A DNA stretch of 64,000 nt from Halobaculum sp. XH14 (GCF_032116555.1 NZ_CP134949.1:2480001-2544000), one strand, 5' to 3'. Shown: positions 56,129 to 64,000, counted from the first letter of the stretch. A program made the numbers and translations. The notes: generated by a model from the letters alone, not told the origin.

Positions 56129-56812
56129 TCATTCGGTCGTGGAGCGCCCGTCGGACCTGGTTGCGACCGCGACGTAGTTCGTCCCGAGCGCGACCCGTTC
56201 GACGACCGCCGTGTCGTCGAACGACCGTTCCAGCGCCGCGAGAACGTTATGTTCGTCGTTCCAGTTTCCGAACGCCCGATAGAAGCGCCGGATGAGCGGG
56301 TTCAGCAGTCGACCCGGGCCGGACGGGACGAGCCGGATCTCGTAGACGGCGAACCGGGCGCCGGGTTCGAGCACGTCGTGGACGTTCTCGACGGTCGCCG
56401 GCACGTCCGGCGTGGAACTCACCGCGGTGGTGGCAAGCGCGCCGTCGAACCGCTCGTCGCCGAGCGAGAGCGCCGTCGCGTCGGCTCGAACGGCTTCGAC
56501 GTTCTCCCAGCCGTGCGTTTCGATCCGTTCGGTCGCGCGCTCGACCATCCCGGGACTGAGATCGACGCCGATCACGCGACCGTCAGCGCCGATCGCCTCC
56601 CGGAGCAGTTCGAAGTTCGTCCCCGGTCCACAGCCGACGTCGAGGACGGTATCGCCCGGTTCGAGGTCGAGTCGGGCCACGGCGTCGCCACGAAGCTCCC
56701 GCGTGTCCCGCTCGTAGACGCGCCAGAACCGTTCCCGGGCGCTCCAGAAGTCCCACTTGCGCCGATCCTGCTCCAGCTTCGATCGCCGGTCCGAGGTGGC
56801 CCGTCCGTCCAT
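56129..56812 (-). CDS. Class I SAM-dependent methyltransferase
   Basis: A 227-residue methyltransferase of the UbiE/COQ5-like type. The SAM-binding motif VLDVGCGPGTNFELL is canonical, followed by VIGVDLSPGMVERA (motif II) and RFDGALATTAVSS. The N-terminus is charged and without a signal peptide. The substrate is unknown. It is on the same strand as, but 118 nt downstream of, a Bat-type regulator gene. Confidence 0.88.
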   Translation of the reverse strand: MDGRATSDRRSKLEQDRRKWDFWSARERFWRVYERDTRELRGDAVARLDLEPGDTVLDVGCGPGTNFELLREAIGADGRVIGVDLSPGMVERATERIETHGWENVEAVRADATALSLGDERFDGALATTAVSSTPDVPATVENVHDVLEPGARFAVYEIRLVPSGPGRLLNPLIRRFYRAFGNWNDEHNVLAALERSFDDTAVVERVALGTNYVAVATRSDGRSTTE

Positions 56813-56929
56813 ACTCCCGCTTCGTCGGCCCCGGGAACAGTGGTTTTCCCGATACCGTTCGCCACTTTATAAGCAAGGAGCTGTGGCGGGCGATCGCGTC
56901 ACGGTTCGGGCGAGCGGACGGCCGGCGGC

Positions 56930-57577
56930 TCAGGGGGTCGTTCCGAGCAGCTGACCGACCGCACGTGCCGCTCCCCGACGCAGTAGTTCCGAGGCGGTCG
57001 AGACGGCACAGTCGAGTTCCGTCGCCACGGCCTCGATACCGTTGCGGCGCGGCACGTCGAAGTAGCCGAGCTCCCAGGCGACCTGCAGCGCGTCCCGCTG
57101 GCGGTCGGACACCGACGTCCCGAACGACACGACGTCGTCCCCGAGCTGCAGTATCTCGATCGAAACCCCGTCGGGAACCGACTCCGAGAGTGCCTTGAGA
57201 TCCTCGGGATGGCCGACGACGGTCATCCGCATCGTTCGATCGGAGCGGAACTCGATCGGCGGGACGATCACGACCGTGTCCTGCGCGAGCGAGTTCAGCA
57301 TCGACGTCCCCGCCGGACCGAGTTCCCGACGGAGGTAGACGAAGAACCCGTCCTCGTCGGGCGTGATGTCGTACTCCAGCACCGATTCACGGTCGGCCAG
57401 CAGGGGCTCGAACGCGTCCGGATCCCCGTACACGAAGGAGCTGATCGTCTCGACGCCGTCGGCGGACTGTCCGCCCAGTATGATCTCCCGGTCCAGGTCG
57501 GGCGAGTCACACAGGCCCCTGTGGAGGGGGACGAGCGCCTCCTCGCCGAACCGAAGCTCCACGCGCATCGATCTCAT
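56930..57577 (-). CDS. HTH-10 (bacterio-opsin activator-like) transcription regulator
   Basis: A 215-residue protein. The C-terminal HTH-10 domain is recognisable from LSDRQRDALQVAWELGYFDV-type sequence (here VSDRQRDALQVAWELGYFDV) and the DNA-recognition part GIEAVATELDCAVSTASELL. The N-terminal half (RFGEEALVPLH, SSFVYGDP) is a sensor-like domain common in haloarchaeal Bat paralogues. Two in-frame start codons lie three residues apart (57577 and 57568). Targets are unknown. Confidence 0.88.
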   Translation of the reverse strand: MRSMRVELRFGEEALVPLHRGLCDSPDLDREIILGGQSADGVETISSFVYGDPDAFEPLLADRESVLEYDITPDEDGFFVYLRRELGPAGTSMLNSLAQDTVVIVPPIEFRSDRTMRMTVVGHPEDLKALSESVPDGVSIEILQLGDDVVSFGTSVSDRQRDALQVAWELGYFDVPRRNGIEAVATELDCAVSTASELLRRGAARAVGQLLGTTP

Positions 57578-57654
57578 CGGCCACGACGTGGACGCCCGGC
57601 GGCTTAAATGGCCGATACAGTTCGGGGCCACCGAGGACGCTCCCGCGGCTCGGA

Positions 57655-58305
57655 CTACCAGGCCGACCAGGCGGTCGTCGTCTCGTCGCGGGCGTACACC
57701 CGCTTCACGTCCTTGGCGAACACCATGTCGCCCTCGTGGTCGAACTTCTCGCGGCGGTAGCCCTCCGCCTCGTCGCGGACCTGCACGCCCTCGATCTCGA
57801 ACTCGTCGTCGCCGAACCGCTCGACGTCGCCGACGACGAACTCGAAGTCGCCGGGGACGTGGACCTTCAGACTCCGCGTCTCGTCGTGTCTGCCGTCCTT
57901 CGGGTGGACGGTCACGTTCACGCCGACGTTGTCGACGACGCGGGTCCAGACCGTCTCGACGTCGCCGAGCTGGGCCTCCTCGACGCGCCGTTCCTCGCCG
58001 AGTTCGACCGTCGTCACGCGGACCTGCTGGATGGCGGCCTCGGTGTCGACGACGAACTCGTCGCCGACCTCGACGGTCTCCTCGGGGTTTGCCGCGAGCG
58101 AGGTCGGGTACGACTCGCCCTCCTGGGAGACGATCACGTCCACGTCGGTCGTGGCGGGCCGCTCGATCTCGATCTTGTGGGTGTGCCCGCACTCGGTACA
58201 GCGGACGGTCGCGTGTCCGCCCGGCTTCAACACCTCGTGGGCCGTCCGCGCGTTGCAGCCGGGACAGTCGGCCGGCACGCGCTCTCCGGCGTCGGAATCG
58301 CTCAT
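57655..58305 (-). CDS. HVO_0476-family zinc finger protein
   Basis: A 216-residue haloarchaeal protein. The N-terminal zinc finger has CPGCNAR and CTECGHTHKIEIER, and the remainder is beta-rich with repeated acidic/basic strands (VWTRVVDNVGVNVTVHP; RSLKVHVPGDFEF). The ATG at 58305 gives the typical short Asp/Ser N-terminus. The family is conserved in haloarchaea but its function is not known. Confidence 0.85.
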   Translation of the reverse strand: MSDSDAGERVPADCPGCNARTAHEVLKPGGHATVRCTECGHTHKIEIERPATTDVDVIVSQEGESYPTSLAANPEETVEVGDEFVVDTEAAIQQVRVTTVELGEERRVEEAQLGDVETVWTRVVDNVGVNVTVHPKDGRHDETRSLKVHVPGDFEFVVGDVERFGDDEFEIEGVQVRDEAEGYRREKFDHEGDMVFAKDVKRVYARDETTTAWSAW

Positions 58306-58583
58306 GGCCCCCCTTCCTGCTCGCGGCGTATAACGCCTCGTTTCTGTCCGCGCCGGTCCGTCCAGCGCTCGTCGCCATCCACGCGCATCCGGTCCGAATG
58401 TAGCCCATCGCGGAACCACGGCGACCGTCGAGCCCCACAGTCCGGGAACGGATCGGTCGATCGAGCCGTCCGGTCCCGATCGACCGGTCCGAAGCCCGGA
58501 ACGACGGCCGCCCCGGGCTCAGGACGAGGGCCGGCCCTGCGGTCAGGACGAAGGCGGGATGCGGACCGGAACGACTTTGTTCA
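58306..58583. other. Intergenic region between zinc finger gene and iron locus
   Basis: A 278-bp stretch with GC-rich, partly repetitive sequence (GACGGCC/GGACGA elements around 58500-58560). No gene or RNA is supported. Confidence 0.35.
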
Positions 58584-58599
58584 TTTAGGCAGGCCTAAA
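58584..58599. promoter_or_regulatory. DtxR-type iron box 1
   Basis: TTTAGGCAGGCCTAAA is a near-perfect palindrome that matches the TTAGGC...GCCTAA consensus of DtxR/IdeR/SirR metal regulators. It is followed 4 nt later by ATG. The second box (59743) has the same position relative to its start codon, which strengthens both. Confidence 0.8.
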
Positions 58600-58603
58600 G
58601 AAC

Positions 58604-58699
58604 ATGAGACGCAGATCGGGACGATCGCGTCCCCCGGTGGGAGTCGACGATTCGATGGACGGGCGGCGCGTGACGGACGCCGGCGGCGAGGTCGTCTGA
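58604..58699 (+). CDS. Possible 31-codon leader ORF after iron box 1
   Basis: An ATG 4 nt behind the iron box opens a 31-codon frame starting MRRRSGRSRPPVGVDD and ending TGA at 58697-58699, 7 nt before the flavoprotein ATG. It is not in frame with the flavoprotein (offset +1). The identical spacing to the iron box at 59743 suggests the transcript begins here, so ribosomes may translate this small ORF first. It may equally be untranslated leader. Confidence 0.3.
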   Translation: MRRRSGRSRPPVGVDDSMDGRRVTDAGGEVV

Positions 58700-58706
58700 A
58701 CGTCCG

Positions 58707-59663
58707 ATGGCACCGAACGAGACTCGCTCCTCCGAGGCGGTCGTCGTCGTGGGCGGCGGCCCGACCGGAGCCACCGCCGGCGTGTTCACGGCCAGGTACG
58801 GACTCGACACGGTCGTCTTCGACCGCGGCGTCTCCGCGTTGCAGCGCTGCGCGTTCCTGGAGAACTACCCGGGCTTTCCGGGCGGCATCGACGTCGGGAC
58901 GTTCTCGGACCTGTTGTGCGCCCAGATCGAGGCCGCGGGCTGTACGCTGATCGAGGACACGGTCACGTCGGTCACCGACGCGCCCGACGGCGAGGGGTTC
59001 CTCGTCGAGACCGGGGACGGCCGTCGCCTCGAAACCGACCGCGTGGTCGCGTCGGCGTGGTACGACGGCGACTACCTCCGGCCGCTCGGCGGCGACGCCA
59101 TGTTCGAGACGCACGACCACGGCGACGGGGAGCACGAGCACTTCGACCCCGACTACGCGGACGACGACGGCCGAACGCCCGTCGAGGGCCTGTACGTCGC
59201 CGCCCCGGCCGGCCAGCACAGCGTCCAGGCGGTGGTCGCCGCGGGCCACGGCGCACACGTCGCCAGGTCGCTCCTCGCGGACCGCCGGGCCGACCAGGGG
59301 TATCCCGACGGCGTCGCCCCCCGCTACGACTGGATGCGCCGGGACTCCGAGTTCGCCGGCGAGTGGGGCGACCGGGACCGCTGGCGCGAGTGGTACGAGT
59401 CCGAAGCGGGGACGGACCACGACCTGGACGAGGAGCGGTTCGTCGAACTGCGCGAACGCTACATCGATCGGGCGTTCGAGACGCGCGTCCCCGACGAGGA
59501 GATCGAGGAGCGCTCGCGGGAGGGGCTCCGCAGGCTCGTCGAGACGTTGGGGCCCGAGCGCGTCCTGGACGCGATGGACGAGGAGACGGTTCGTGCCCAC
59601 GTCGAGTCGGACGAGGGGGACGCCGACAGTTCCGACGGGCGGGACGCCCCGGACACGACCTGA
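58707..59663 (+). CDS. FAD-dependent oxidoreductase of the iron-regulated locus
   Basis: A 318-residue flavoprotein. The N-terminal FAD-binding motif VVVVGGGPTGATAGVFTARY and the block FLENYPGFPGGIDVGTF resemble thioredoxin-reductase-type folds, and a second conserved GLYVAAPAGQHSVQAVVAAG segment lies near residue 160. The CxxC and an obvious NADPH domain are missing, and the C-terminal 120 residues are a highly charged helical extension. A DtxR-type box precedes the gene, so a role in iron acquisition, for example siderophore reduction or modification, is inferred. Confidence 0.78.
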   Translation: MAPNETRSSEAVVVVGGGPTGATAGVFTARYGLDTVVFDRGVSALQRCAFLENYPGFPGGIDVGTFSDLLCAQIEAAGCTLIEDTVTSVTDAPDGEGFLVETGDGRRLETDRVVASAWYDGDYLRPLGGDAMFETHDHGDGEHEHFDPDYADDDGRTPVEGLYVAAPAGQHSVQAVVAAGHGAHVARSLLADRRADQGYPDGVAPRYDWMRRDSEFAGEWGDRDRWREWYESEAGTDHDLDEERFVELRERYIDRAFETRVPDEEIEERSREGLRRLVETLGPERVLDAMDEETVRAHVESDEGDADSSDGRDAPDTT

Positions 59664-59742
59664 GCGTCGCCCGCCGCCGTCCTCGCTCGTGGCACTGCTG
59701 GCCGTGATCGTCGGACGGCGAAAAGTCGAAACCGATTTATGC

Positions 59743-59758
59743 TTTAGGCCGGCCTAAA
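59743..59758. promoter_or_regulatory. DtxR-type iron box 2
   Basis: TTTAGGCCGGCCTAAA is a perfect 16-bp palindrome. It lies 4 nt before the ATG of the iron-binding protein gene and just after a TATA-like TTTATG (59736-59741). Binding here would block transcription initiation under high iron. Confidence 0.85.
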
Positions 59759-59762
59759 CATC

Positions 59763-60959
59763 ATGGACGGCAAGTCACGGAACGGGTCGACTCGACGCAC
59801 GTTTCTCAGAGCAGGCGCGACGATCAGCGTCGGCGGGCTGACGGCCGGCTGTGCCGGCGGGACCGACGCCGGATCGACGCCGACCGACACCGAGGAGGCG
59901 AGCACTCCCGAGCCGACCGAGGCGGAGCCGACGGGGACCGGGACGGACACGGCCACCGAGACGGACGGGTCGTACTCGGTCACAATGGAGCCGGTCGGAA
60001 CGGTCGAGTTCGACGCGGTGCCCGAGTCGTGGTTCCCGTACACGGCCGATTACGCGGACATGGGCGTTGCGCTGGGACGGGCCGACGGGCTCTCGGCGAT
60101 CGGCGTCGGGGCGCGGTTCGGCTCGCACCTCTACGAGGAACTCCCGGGCGTCTCGGTCGACGATGGCGAACTCACGGAGCTCTGGCAGGACGGCACCGGC
60201 AAGGAGATCTTCTACGAACTCGACGCCGACGTCCACGTCATCGACCCGAACTTCATGCTGAACCGGCTCCAGTGGAGCCGGGCGGACGTCGACGAGATCG
60301 CCGAGAACGTCGCGCCGTTCTTCGGAAACACGGTGTTCTCGCGGGTGTACGGCTGGCACGACTACGCGGACTACTCGATGTACGAGGCGTTCGAGAAACT
60401 CGCTGCGGTGTTCCAGGAACGCGACCGCTACGAGGCGTTCGCCGCCTACCACGACGAAGTGATCGCCGACGTCGGGTCGCGACTCCCCGCCGAAACGCCC
60501 GACGTCGCGGTGCTGTACCCCGCGGGCGTTCCCCCCGAGTCGTTCTACCCGTACCGCATCGGCGAGGGGACACAGTCGAAACACTGGACGGACCTGAACG
60601 TCGGCGACGCGCTGGCCAAGAACGACGTGACGGACGCCCAGGCGGGCGGCAGCACCCTCGACTACGAGGCGCTGCTGGAGATCGACCCCGACGCGCTGGC
60701 GATCCGCCTCCAGGGCGAGATCACCGACGAGTACTTCCAGTCCGAGATCGTCTCGCACCTCGAATCCCACGACGTGGCGAGCGAACTGACCGCCGTCCGG
60801 AACGACCGGGTCATCTACGGCGGGCTGACCTACCAGGGACCGATCGTCCACCTCTTCCAGCTCGAATCGGCCGCGCAGGGGCTCTACCCCGACGAGTTCG
60901 GCGGCGAGCGGCTGTTCGACCGACGGCGGGTCGCCGACATCGTGAACGGCTCGGTCTGA
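59763..60959 (+). CDS. Iron-siderophore ABC transporter substrate-binding lipoprotein
   Basis: A 398-residue family 8 (FepB/FecB-like) binding protein. RR at 11-12 and the lipobox TAGC (Cys30) mark a Tat lipoprotein, followed by a Thr/Glu/Pro linker. The binding region shows VEFDAVPESWFPYTADY and DLNVGDALAKNDV, and the C-terminal TYQGPIVHLFQLESAAQGLY is typical. The transporter permease and ATPase are not in the window. An iron box directly before the start links it to iron starvation. Confidence 0.9.
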   Translation: MDGKSRNGSTRRTFLRAGATISVGGLTAGCAGGTDAGSTPTDTEEASTPEPTEAEPTGTGTDTATETDGSYSVTMEPVGTVEFDAVPESWFPYTADYADMGVALGRADGLSAIGVGARFGSHLYEELPGVSVDDGELTELWQDGTGKEIFYELDADVHVIDPNFMLNRLQWSRADVDEIAENVAPFFGNTVFSRVYGWHDYADYSMYEAFEKLAAVFQERDRYEAFAAYHDEVIADVGSRLPAETPDVAVLYPAGVPPESFYPYRIGEGTQSKHWTDLNVGDALAKNDVTDAQAGGSTLDYEALLEIDPDALAIRLQGEITDEYFQSEIVSHLESHDVASELTAVRNDRVIYGGLTYQGPIVHLFQLESAAQGLYPDEFGGERLFDRRRVADIVNGSV

Positions 60960-60986
60960 GCCCGACGACCGCCGGTCACCCGGCCG

Positions 60987-60998
60987 CAGTACGTACTG
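60987..60998. promoter_or_regulatory. 12-bp palindrome before the ATP-grasp gene
   Basis: CAGTAC-GTACTG is a perfect palindrome ending 2 nt before the ATG at 61001. It may be a regulatory site separate from the iron boxes. Confidence 0.35.
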
Positions 60999-61000
60999 TT

Positions 61001-61903
61001 ATGCTCCCGCAGTCACACCTTCACGGCGTGACAGCGGAGCGACGCCTCGCAGTGACGACCCGCGCGGAGACGTTCGACAGGCTCGCGGGCGCGTTCGCCC
61101 AGCGGGGCATCGAGGTCGTTCACGTCGACCCGAGCGAGCGCGTCACCTCGCTCGAGGCCCCCGATTTCCCCGACGTCGACGTCGGCTGGGTGTACCCCTC
61201 GCGGGCGATGGAGGGCGCGGTGCTGGACGCCCACCTCGACGTCCCGTGGGTGAACGGGCGGGACGCGGTGTTGCGGTCGCGCAACAAGGCCGGCGTCCTC
61301 GCCGCGCTCGGCGCGGCGGACCTGCCCGTCCCCGAGACGACGCTCGTCTCCAACCCGGTCGAGGAGGCCGACGTACTCGCGGCCGCCGAGTCCGTCGGCT
61401 ACCCGCTCGTGGTCAAGCCGAACTCGACGACCCGCGGCGTCGGCGTGACGAAGGTGGCCGACCCCGACTCGCTCTCGGGCGCGACGGACTATCTCGACCT
61501 CGTCCACGACTACCGGGCGACCGGCGACCGGTCGTACCTCCTCCAGGAGTTCCTGCCGGACGCGCGCGACTACCGCGTCATGGTCGTCGACGGCGAGTAC
61601 GCCGGCGCCGTGGAGCGTCGACTCCCGGAAGAGGAGACGGCTGCGGGCAGGTGGAAGCATAACGTCCACCGCGGCGCGGTGGCCGAGGCGACGTCGGTGC
61701 CGGCCGACCACCGACGCCTCGCCGAGCGTGCCGCGGCGACGCTGGACGCGCCGCTGCTGGGCGTCGATCTGCTCGAAACGGACGACCGACTGGTCGTCTC
61801 CGAGACGAACGCGCGCCCGACGGTGGACGCGGAAGCGAAGTACGAGGCCGGCTTCCTCGACGATCTCGCGGCGCTGGTGAGGCGGACCGCCGCAGGTGAG
61901 TGA
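61001..61903 (+). CDS. RimK-like ATP-grasp ligase
   Basis: A 300-residue ATP-grasp protein of the RimK family, which adds amino acids to a carboxyl group. The ATP-binding core VGYPLVVKPNSTTRGVGVTK, the LLQEFLPDARDYRVMVVDGE block and the metal-binding ETNARPTVDAEAKYEAGF are intact. It is separated from the Fe-binding protein gene by 41 nt. Coupling of amino acids into a siderophore or another small molecule is possible, as is a housekeeping role in glutamylation. Substrate is undetermined. Confidence 0.82.
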   Translation: MLPQSHLHGVTAERRLAVTTRAETFDRLAGAFAQRGIEVVHVDPSERVTSLEAPDFPDVDVGWVYPSRAMEGAVLDAHLDVPWVNGRDAVLRSRNKAGVLAALGAADLPVPETTLVSNPVEEADVLAAAESVGYPLVVKPNSTTRGVGVTKVADPDSLSGATDYLDLVHDYRATGDRSYLLQEFLPDARDYRVMVVDGEYAGAVERRLPEEETAAGRWKHNVHRGAVAEATSVPADHRRLAERAAATLDAPLLGVDLLETDDRLVVSETNARPTVDAEAKYEAGFLDDLAALVRRTAAGE

Positions 61904-61973
61904 GTGCCGCAGGTGAGCGCCGGCGTCGACGACCCCGGGTCGAGAACCGAACGGTGGGTCGCCCGCGGTCGGA

Positions 61974-62336
61974 TTACTCCACGTCGATGTCGGCCGACGG
62001 CTCCAGCGCGTCGAAGGTGACCTCGAGGACGCCGTTGTTGAACGACGCCGAGGCGGAGTGCTCGTCGACGCGGACCGGGAGGCGCACGCGCTCGTCGTAG
62101 CGGCGCGTCTCGCTGTCGGCGGCGATGGTGAGCGTCCGCCCGTCACACTGGAGGTCGACGTCGTCCTTCCCGACGCCCGGGAGGTCCGCGACGAGTCGGA
62201 CCAGTTCGTCCTCGTGCTGGACCGAGACGTGCGTGTCCGTGCCGAAGCCGGCGTCGCCCGTGCCCGCCACGTCGTTCATCATCCGCTCGATCTCGTCGAA
62301 GATGTCGCCGAATGGATCGTCGCGGTCGTCCCGCAT
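61974..62336 (-). CDS. hsp20: Hsp20/alpha-crystallin small heat-shock protein
   Basis: A 120-residue small heat-shock protein. The N-terminus has the DDPFGDIFDEIERMMND helix usual in haloarchaeal Hsp20, and the alpha-crystallin domain contains VRLVADLPGVGKDDVDLQCD and ASFNNGVLEVTF. Upstream of its start lies a 24-bp tandem repeat array. The ATG at 62336 was chosen over a longer frame that would run into the repeats. Confidence 0.93.
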   Translation of the reverse strand: MRDDRDDPFGDIFDEIERMMNDVAGTGDAGFGTDTHVSVQHEDELVRLVADLPGVGKDDVDLQCDGRTLTIAADSETRRYDERVRLPVRVDEHSASASFNNGVLEVTFDALEPSADIDVE

Positions 62337-62378
62337 GAGCGGCCATAGCCCGGTGGCCCCGATAAGCCTTCTCCCCCC

Positions 62379-62458
62379 GGCATCGTTCGGGATACTCGTC
62401 GCGGCGTCGATCAGGATGCTCGCCGCGGCATCGCTCGGGATGTTCACCCCGGCGTCGT
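62379..62458. repeat. 24-bp tandem repeat upstream of hsp20
   Basis: Units at 62379-62402, 62403-62426 and 62427-62450, with a partial fourth unit, follow the pattern GGCRTCG..CRGGATRYTC.YC. The array starts 43 nt before the hsp20 ATG and ends within the gap to the zinc-ribbon gene. It may bind a regulator or be an expansion of intergenic DNA. Confidence 0.7.
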
Positions 62459-62580
62459 TGCTGGCTCCTACCCCACGACCGTGATCCGGTTTCGCTCACG
62501 CACGCCGTCTCCATCCCACGAACGGCAGCACGCGTCCGCCCAACGTCTTTCCGTGTCCGGGCACAAGTTCGGCCGGACCC

Positions 62581-62754
62581 ATGAGCGTCCTGCAGCGGCT
62601 CAGAGACGTGCTCGTTCCGGACACCGAGCGAGGAATCGTGTACGAGTGTGCGAACTGCGGTCACGTCGTCGAGGAGCCGCGGGAGCGGTGCCCCGAGTGC
62701 GGTTCGACGGAGATCATCGAGCAGGAGGGGTTCGACATGCGACCCGACGGATAG
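62581..62754 (+). CDS. Small zinc-ribbon protein
   Basis: A 57-residue protein, too short to appear in many gene lists. It starts MSVLQRLRDVLVPDTERG and carries a CxxC-x15-CxxC zinc ribbon (YECANCGHVV; RCPECGSTEI). It is 99 nt upstream of the GAPDH gene and on the same strand. Such single-ribbon proteins are common in haloarchaea and of unknown function. Confidence 0.75.
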   Translation: MSVLQRLRDVLVPDTERGIVYECANCGHVVEEPRERCPECGSTEIIEQEGFDMRPDG

Positions 62755-62853
62755 CCGGTGTGGGCGGCGACCCGCCGGCGGATCGTGCGATCGGCGAAGG
62801 ACGGACGGCGCGACGACTAAACAATTAAGACCCTCGACAGCAGTTATTCGGTT

Positions 62854-63903
62854 ATGAGTAAATCGGATCTCTCCACGGGGGCGGACGTGACCGACCCGGT
62901 CCGCGTGGGGCTGAACGGCTTCGGCCGGATCGGCCGCAACGTCTTCCGGGCGGTCATGGACGACCCGCGGATCGAACTCGTCGGCATCAACGACGTGATG
63001 TCGGGCGAGGACATGCGCTATCTCGCCGCCTACGACTCGGTGATGGGCCGACTGGACGGCGTGAGCTACGACGACGGGAGCGAGGAACTGGTCGTCGGCG
63101 ACTCCGCCGTGCCGGTGCTGGACGAGCAGGACCCGGCCGACCTCCCGTGGGACGAGTTCGACGTCGACGTCGCGCTCGAGTGCACGGGCGTGTTCCGCAC
63201 CCACGAGGACGCCGAGCGCCACGTCGCGGCCGGCGCGGACACCGTCGTCATCTCGGCGCCGCCGAAGGGCGAGCAGCCGGTCAAACAGCTCGTCTACGGC
63301 GTGAACCACGACGAGTACGCGGGCGAGTCGGTCGTCTCCAACGCCTCCTGTACGACGAACTCGGTGACGCCCGTGGCGAAGGTGCTCGACGAGGAGTTCG
63401 GCATCGAGTACGGGCTGCTCACCACGGTCCACGCCTACACAGGCTCGCAGAACCTGGTGGACGGGCCGAAGGGCAAGACCCGCCGCGGGCGCGCGGCGGC
63501 GGAGAACATCGTCCCCACCTCCACCGGCGCGGCGAAGGCCGCGACCGAAATCCTGCCCCAGTTGCAGGGAAAACTCGACGGGATGGCGATGCGCGTCCCG
63601 GTGCCGAACGGCTCCATCACCGAACTCGTCGTGGACCTCGAATCGTCGCCGAGCGCCCCCGAGATCAACGACGCGTTCCGCGCGGCCGCAGACGAGGGTC
63701 CGCTGGCCGGCGTGCTGGGCTACACCGACGACGAGGTCGTCTCGCGGGACATTTTGGGTCTGCCGTTCTCCTCCTACGCGGACCTCCCCTCGACCAACAC
63801 CGTCGGGGAGGACGGGCTGGCGAAGATCCTGACGTGGTACGACAACGAGTACGGCTTCTCGAACCGCCTGCTCGACGTGGCGGCCTTCGTGGACGCGAAC
63901 TGA
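62854..63903 (+). CDS. gap: Glyceraldehyde-3-phosphate dehydrogenase, bacterial type I
   Basis: A 349-residue GAPDH. The NAD-binding block GLNGFGRIGRNVFRAV, the catalytic NASCTTNSVTP (active-site Cys, followed by HAYTG with the His) and WYDNEYGFSNR are typical of bacterial-type enzymes. Most archaea use the unrelated-sequence type II enzyme, whereas haloarchaea generally have this bacterial type, thought to have come by lateral transfer. The ATG at 62854 is preceded by an AT-rich promoter with AATTAAGA about 25-30 nt upstream. Confidence 0.96.
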   Translation: MSKSDLSTGADVTDPVRVGLNGFGRIGRNVFRAVMDDPRIELVGINDVMSGEDMRYLAAYDSVMGRLDGVSYDDGSEELVVGDSAVPVLDEQDPADLPWDEFDVDVALECTGVFRTHEDAERHVAAGADTVVISAPPKGEQPVKQLVYGVNHDEYAGESVVSNASCTTNSVTPVAKVLDEEFGIEYGLLTTVHAYTGSQNLVDGPKGKTRRGRAAAENIVPTSTGAAKAATEILPQLQGKLDGMAMRVPVPNGSITELVVDLESSPSAPEINDAFRAAADEGPLAGVLGYTDDEVVSRDILGLPFSSYADLPSTNTVGEDGLAKILTWYDNEYGFSNRLLDVAAFVDAN

Positions 63904-64000
63904 GGCCGGGCCGGCACCGGCCGTCGATGACCGACCCGCGGTCGCCGACTGACCGGCCGACGGTCGCAGATCCCCGGCGGGAAGTCACGGAGTAGTTTTA
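63904..64000. other. Window end, non-coding
   Basis: Ninety-seven bases after the GAPDH stop codon. GGCCGG and CCGGCC elements directly after the stop could form a hairpin, and the last bases are T-rich. No gene is supported before the edge. Confidence 0.35.

Overview
The window is about 64 kb of GC-rich DNA from a halophilic archaeon of the class Halobacteria. The evidence is the acidic, Asp/Glu-rich coding throughout, Tat-type lipoprotein signals on every solute-binding protein, many apparently leaderless genes with a TATA-like box about 25-32 nt before the start codon, and lineage-typical families (HTH-10/Bat regulator, HalOD1 domain, DUF5789, HVO_0476-type zinc finger protein, bacterial-type GAPDH). 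I cannot assign a genus. I found no rRNA, tRNA or CRISPR array.

Region 1 (1-11.3 kb) is the most unusual part. It holds an exo-muramidase of the NamZ/DUF1343 family (cut by the window edge), a complete oligopeptide-type ABC importer, a cytoplasmic beta-lactamase-fold hydrolase like Bacillus AmiE, a canonical anhydro-N-acetylmuramic acid kinase (AnmK), a HAD phosphatase and a RidA protein, nearly all overlapping or tightly spaced on the plus strand. Together they look like a pathway for scavenging bacterial peptidoglycan fragments, in a lineage that makes no murein itself. A creatininase-family hydrolase converges on it.

Region 2 (11.9-19.7 kb) carries a DctPQM TRAP transporter (minus), divergent from an iron-dependent alcohol dehydrogenase, an IclR regulator, a cupin and an acyl-CoA ligase. 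Three copies of the palindrome GTTCGA-N5-TCGAAC lie here and look like the IclR operator. Region 3 (20.4-27.9 kb) is a sugar-acid locus: a CUT1-type ABC transporter, an SDR dehydrogenase, a mannonate dehydratase-like enzyme and a second IclR regulator whose own promoter contains two perfect inverted repeats.

Region 4 (28.6-37.8 kb) is a copper-handling island: CopA, an AsnC/TRASH metal regulator, a CopZ-like chaperone, a YHS-containing permease, a His-rich CopB and a K+-channel-like protein, with at least one frameshifted relic in between. Region 5 (38-45 kb) holds two isoaspartyl methyltransferase paralogues, another methyltransferase, a double-VOC protein, small zinc-ribbon proteins, a HalOD1 protein, a decayed IS5-type transposase and a cold-shock protein.

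Region 6 (45-55.4 kb) is a form II (AYRGAGR-type) CO-dehydrogenase-like molybdenum hydroxylase operon (coxG-S-L-M-D-E and xdhC), divergent from moeA and a MocA-type cytidylyltransferase, so enzyme and cofactor insertion are encoded together. Region 7 (55.5-64 kb) includes a methyltransferase, a Bat-type regulator and a zinc finger protein, then an iron-uptake locus marked by two DtxR-like iron boxes (flavoprotein, Fe-siderophore binding protein, ATP-grasp ligase), Hsp20, a zinc ribbon and GAPDH.
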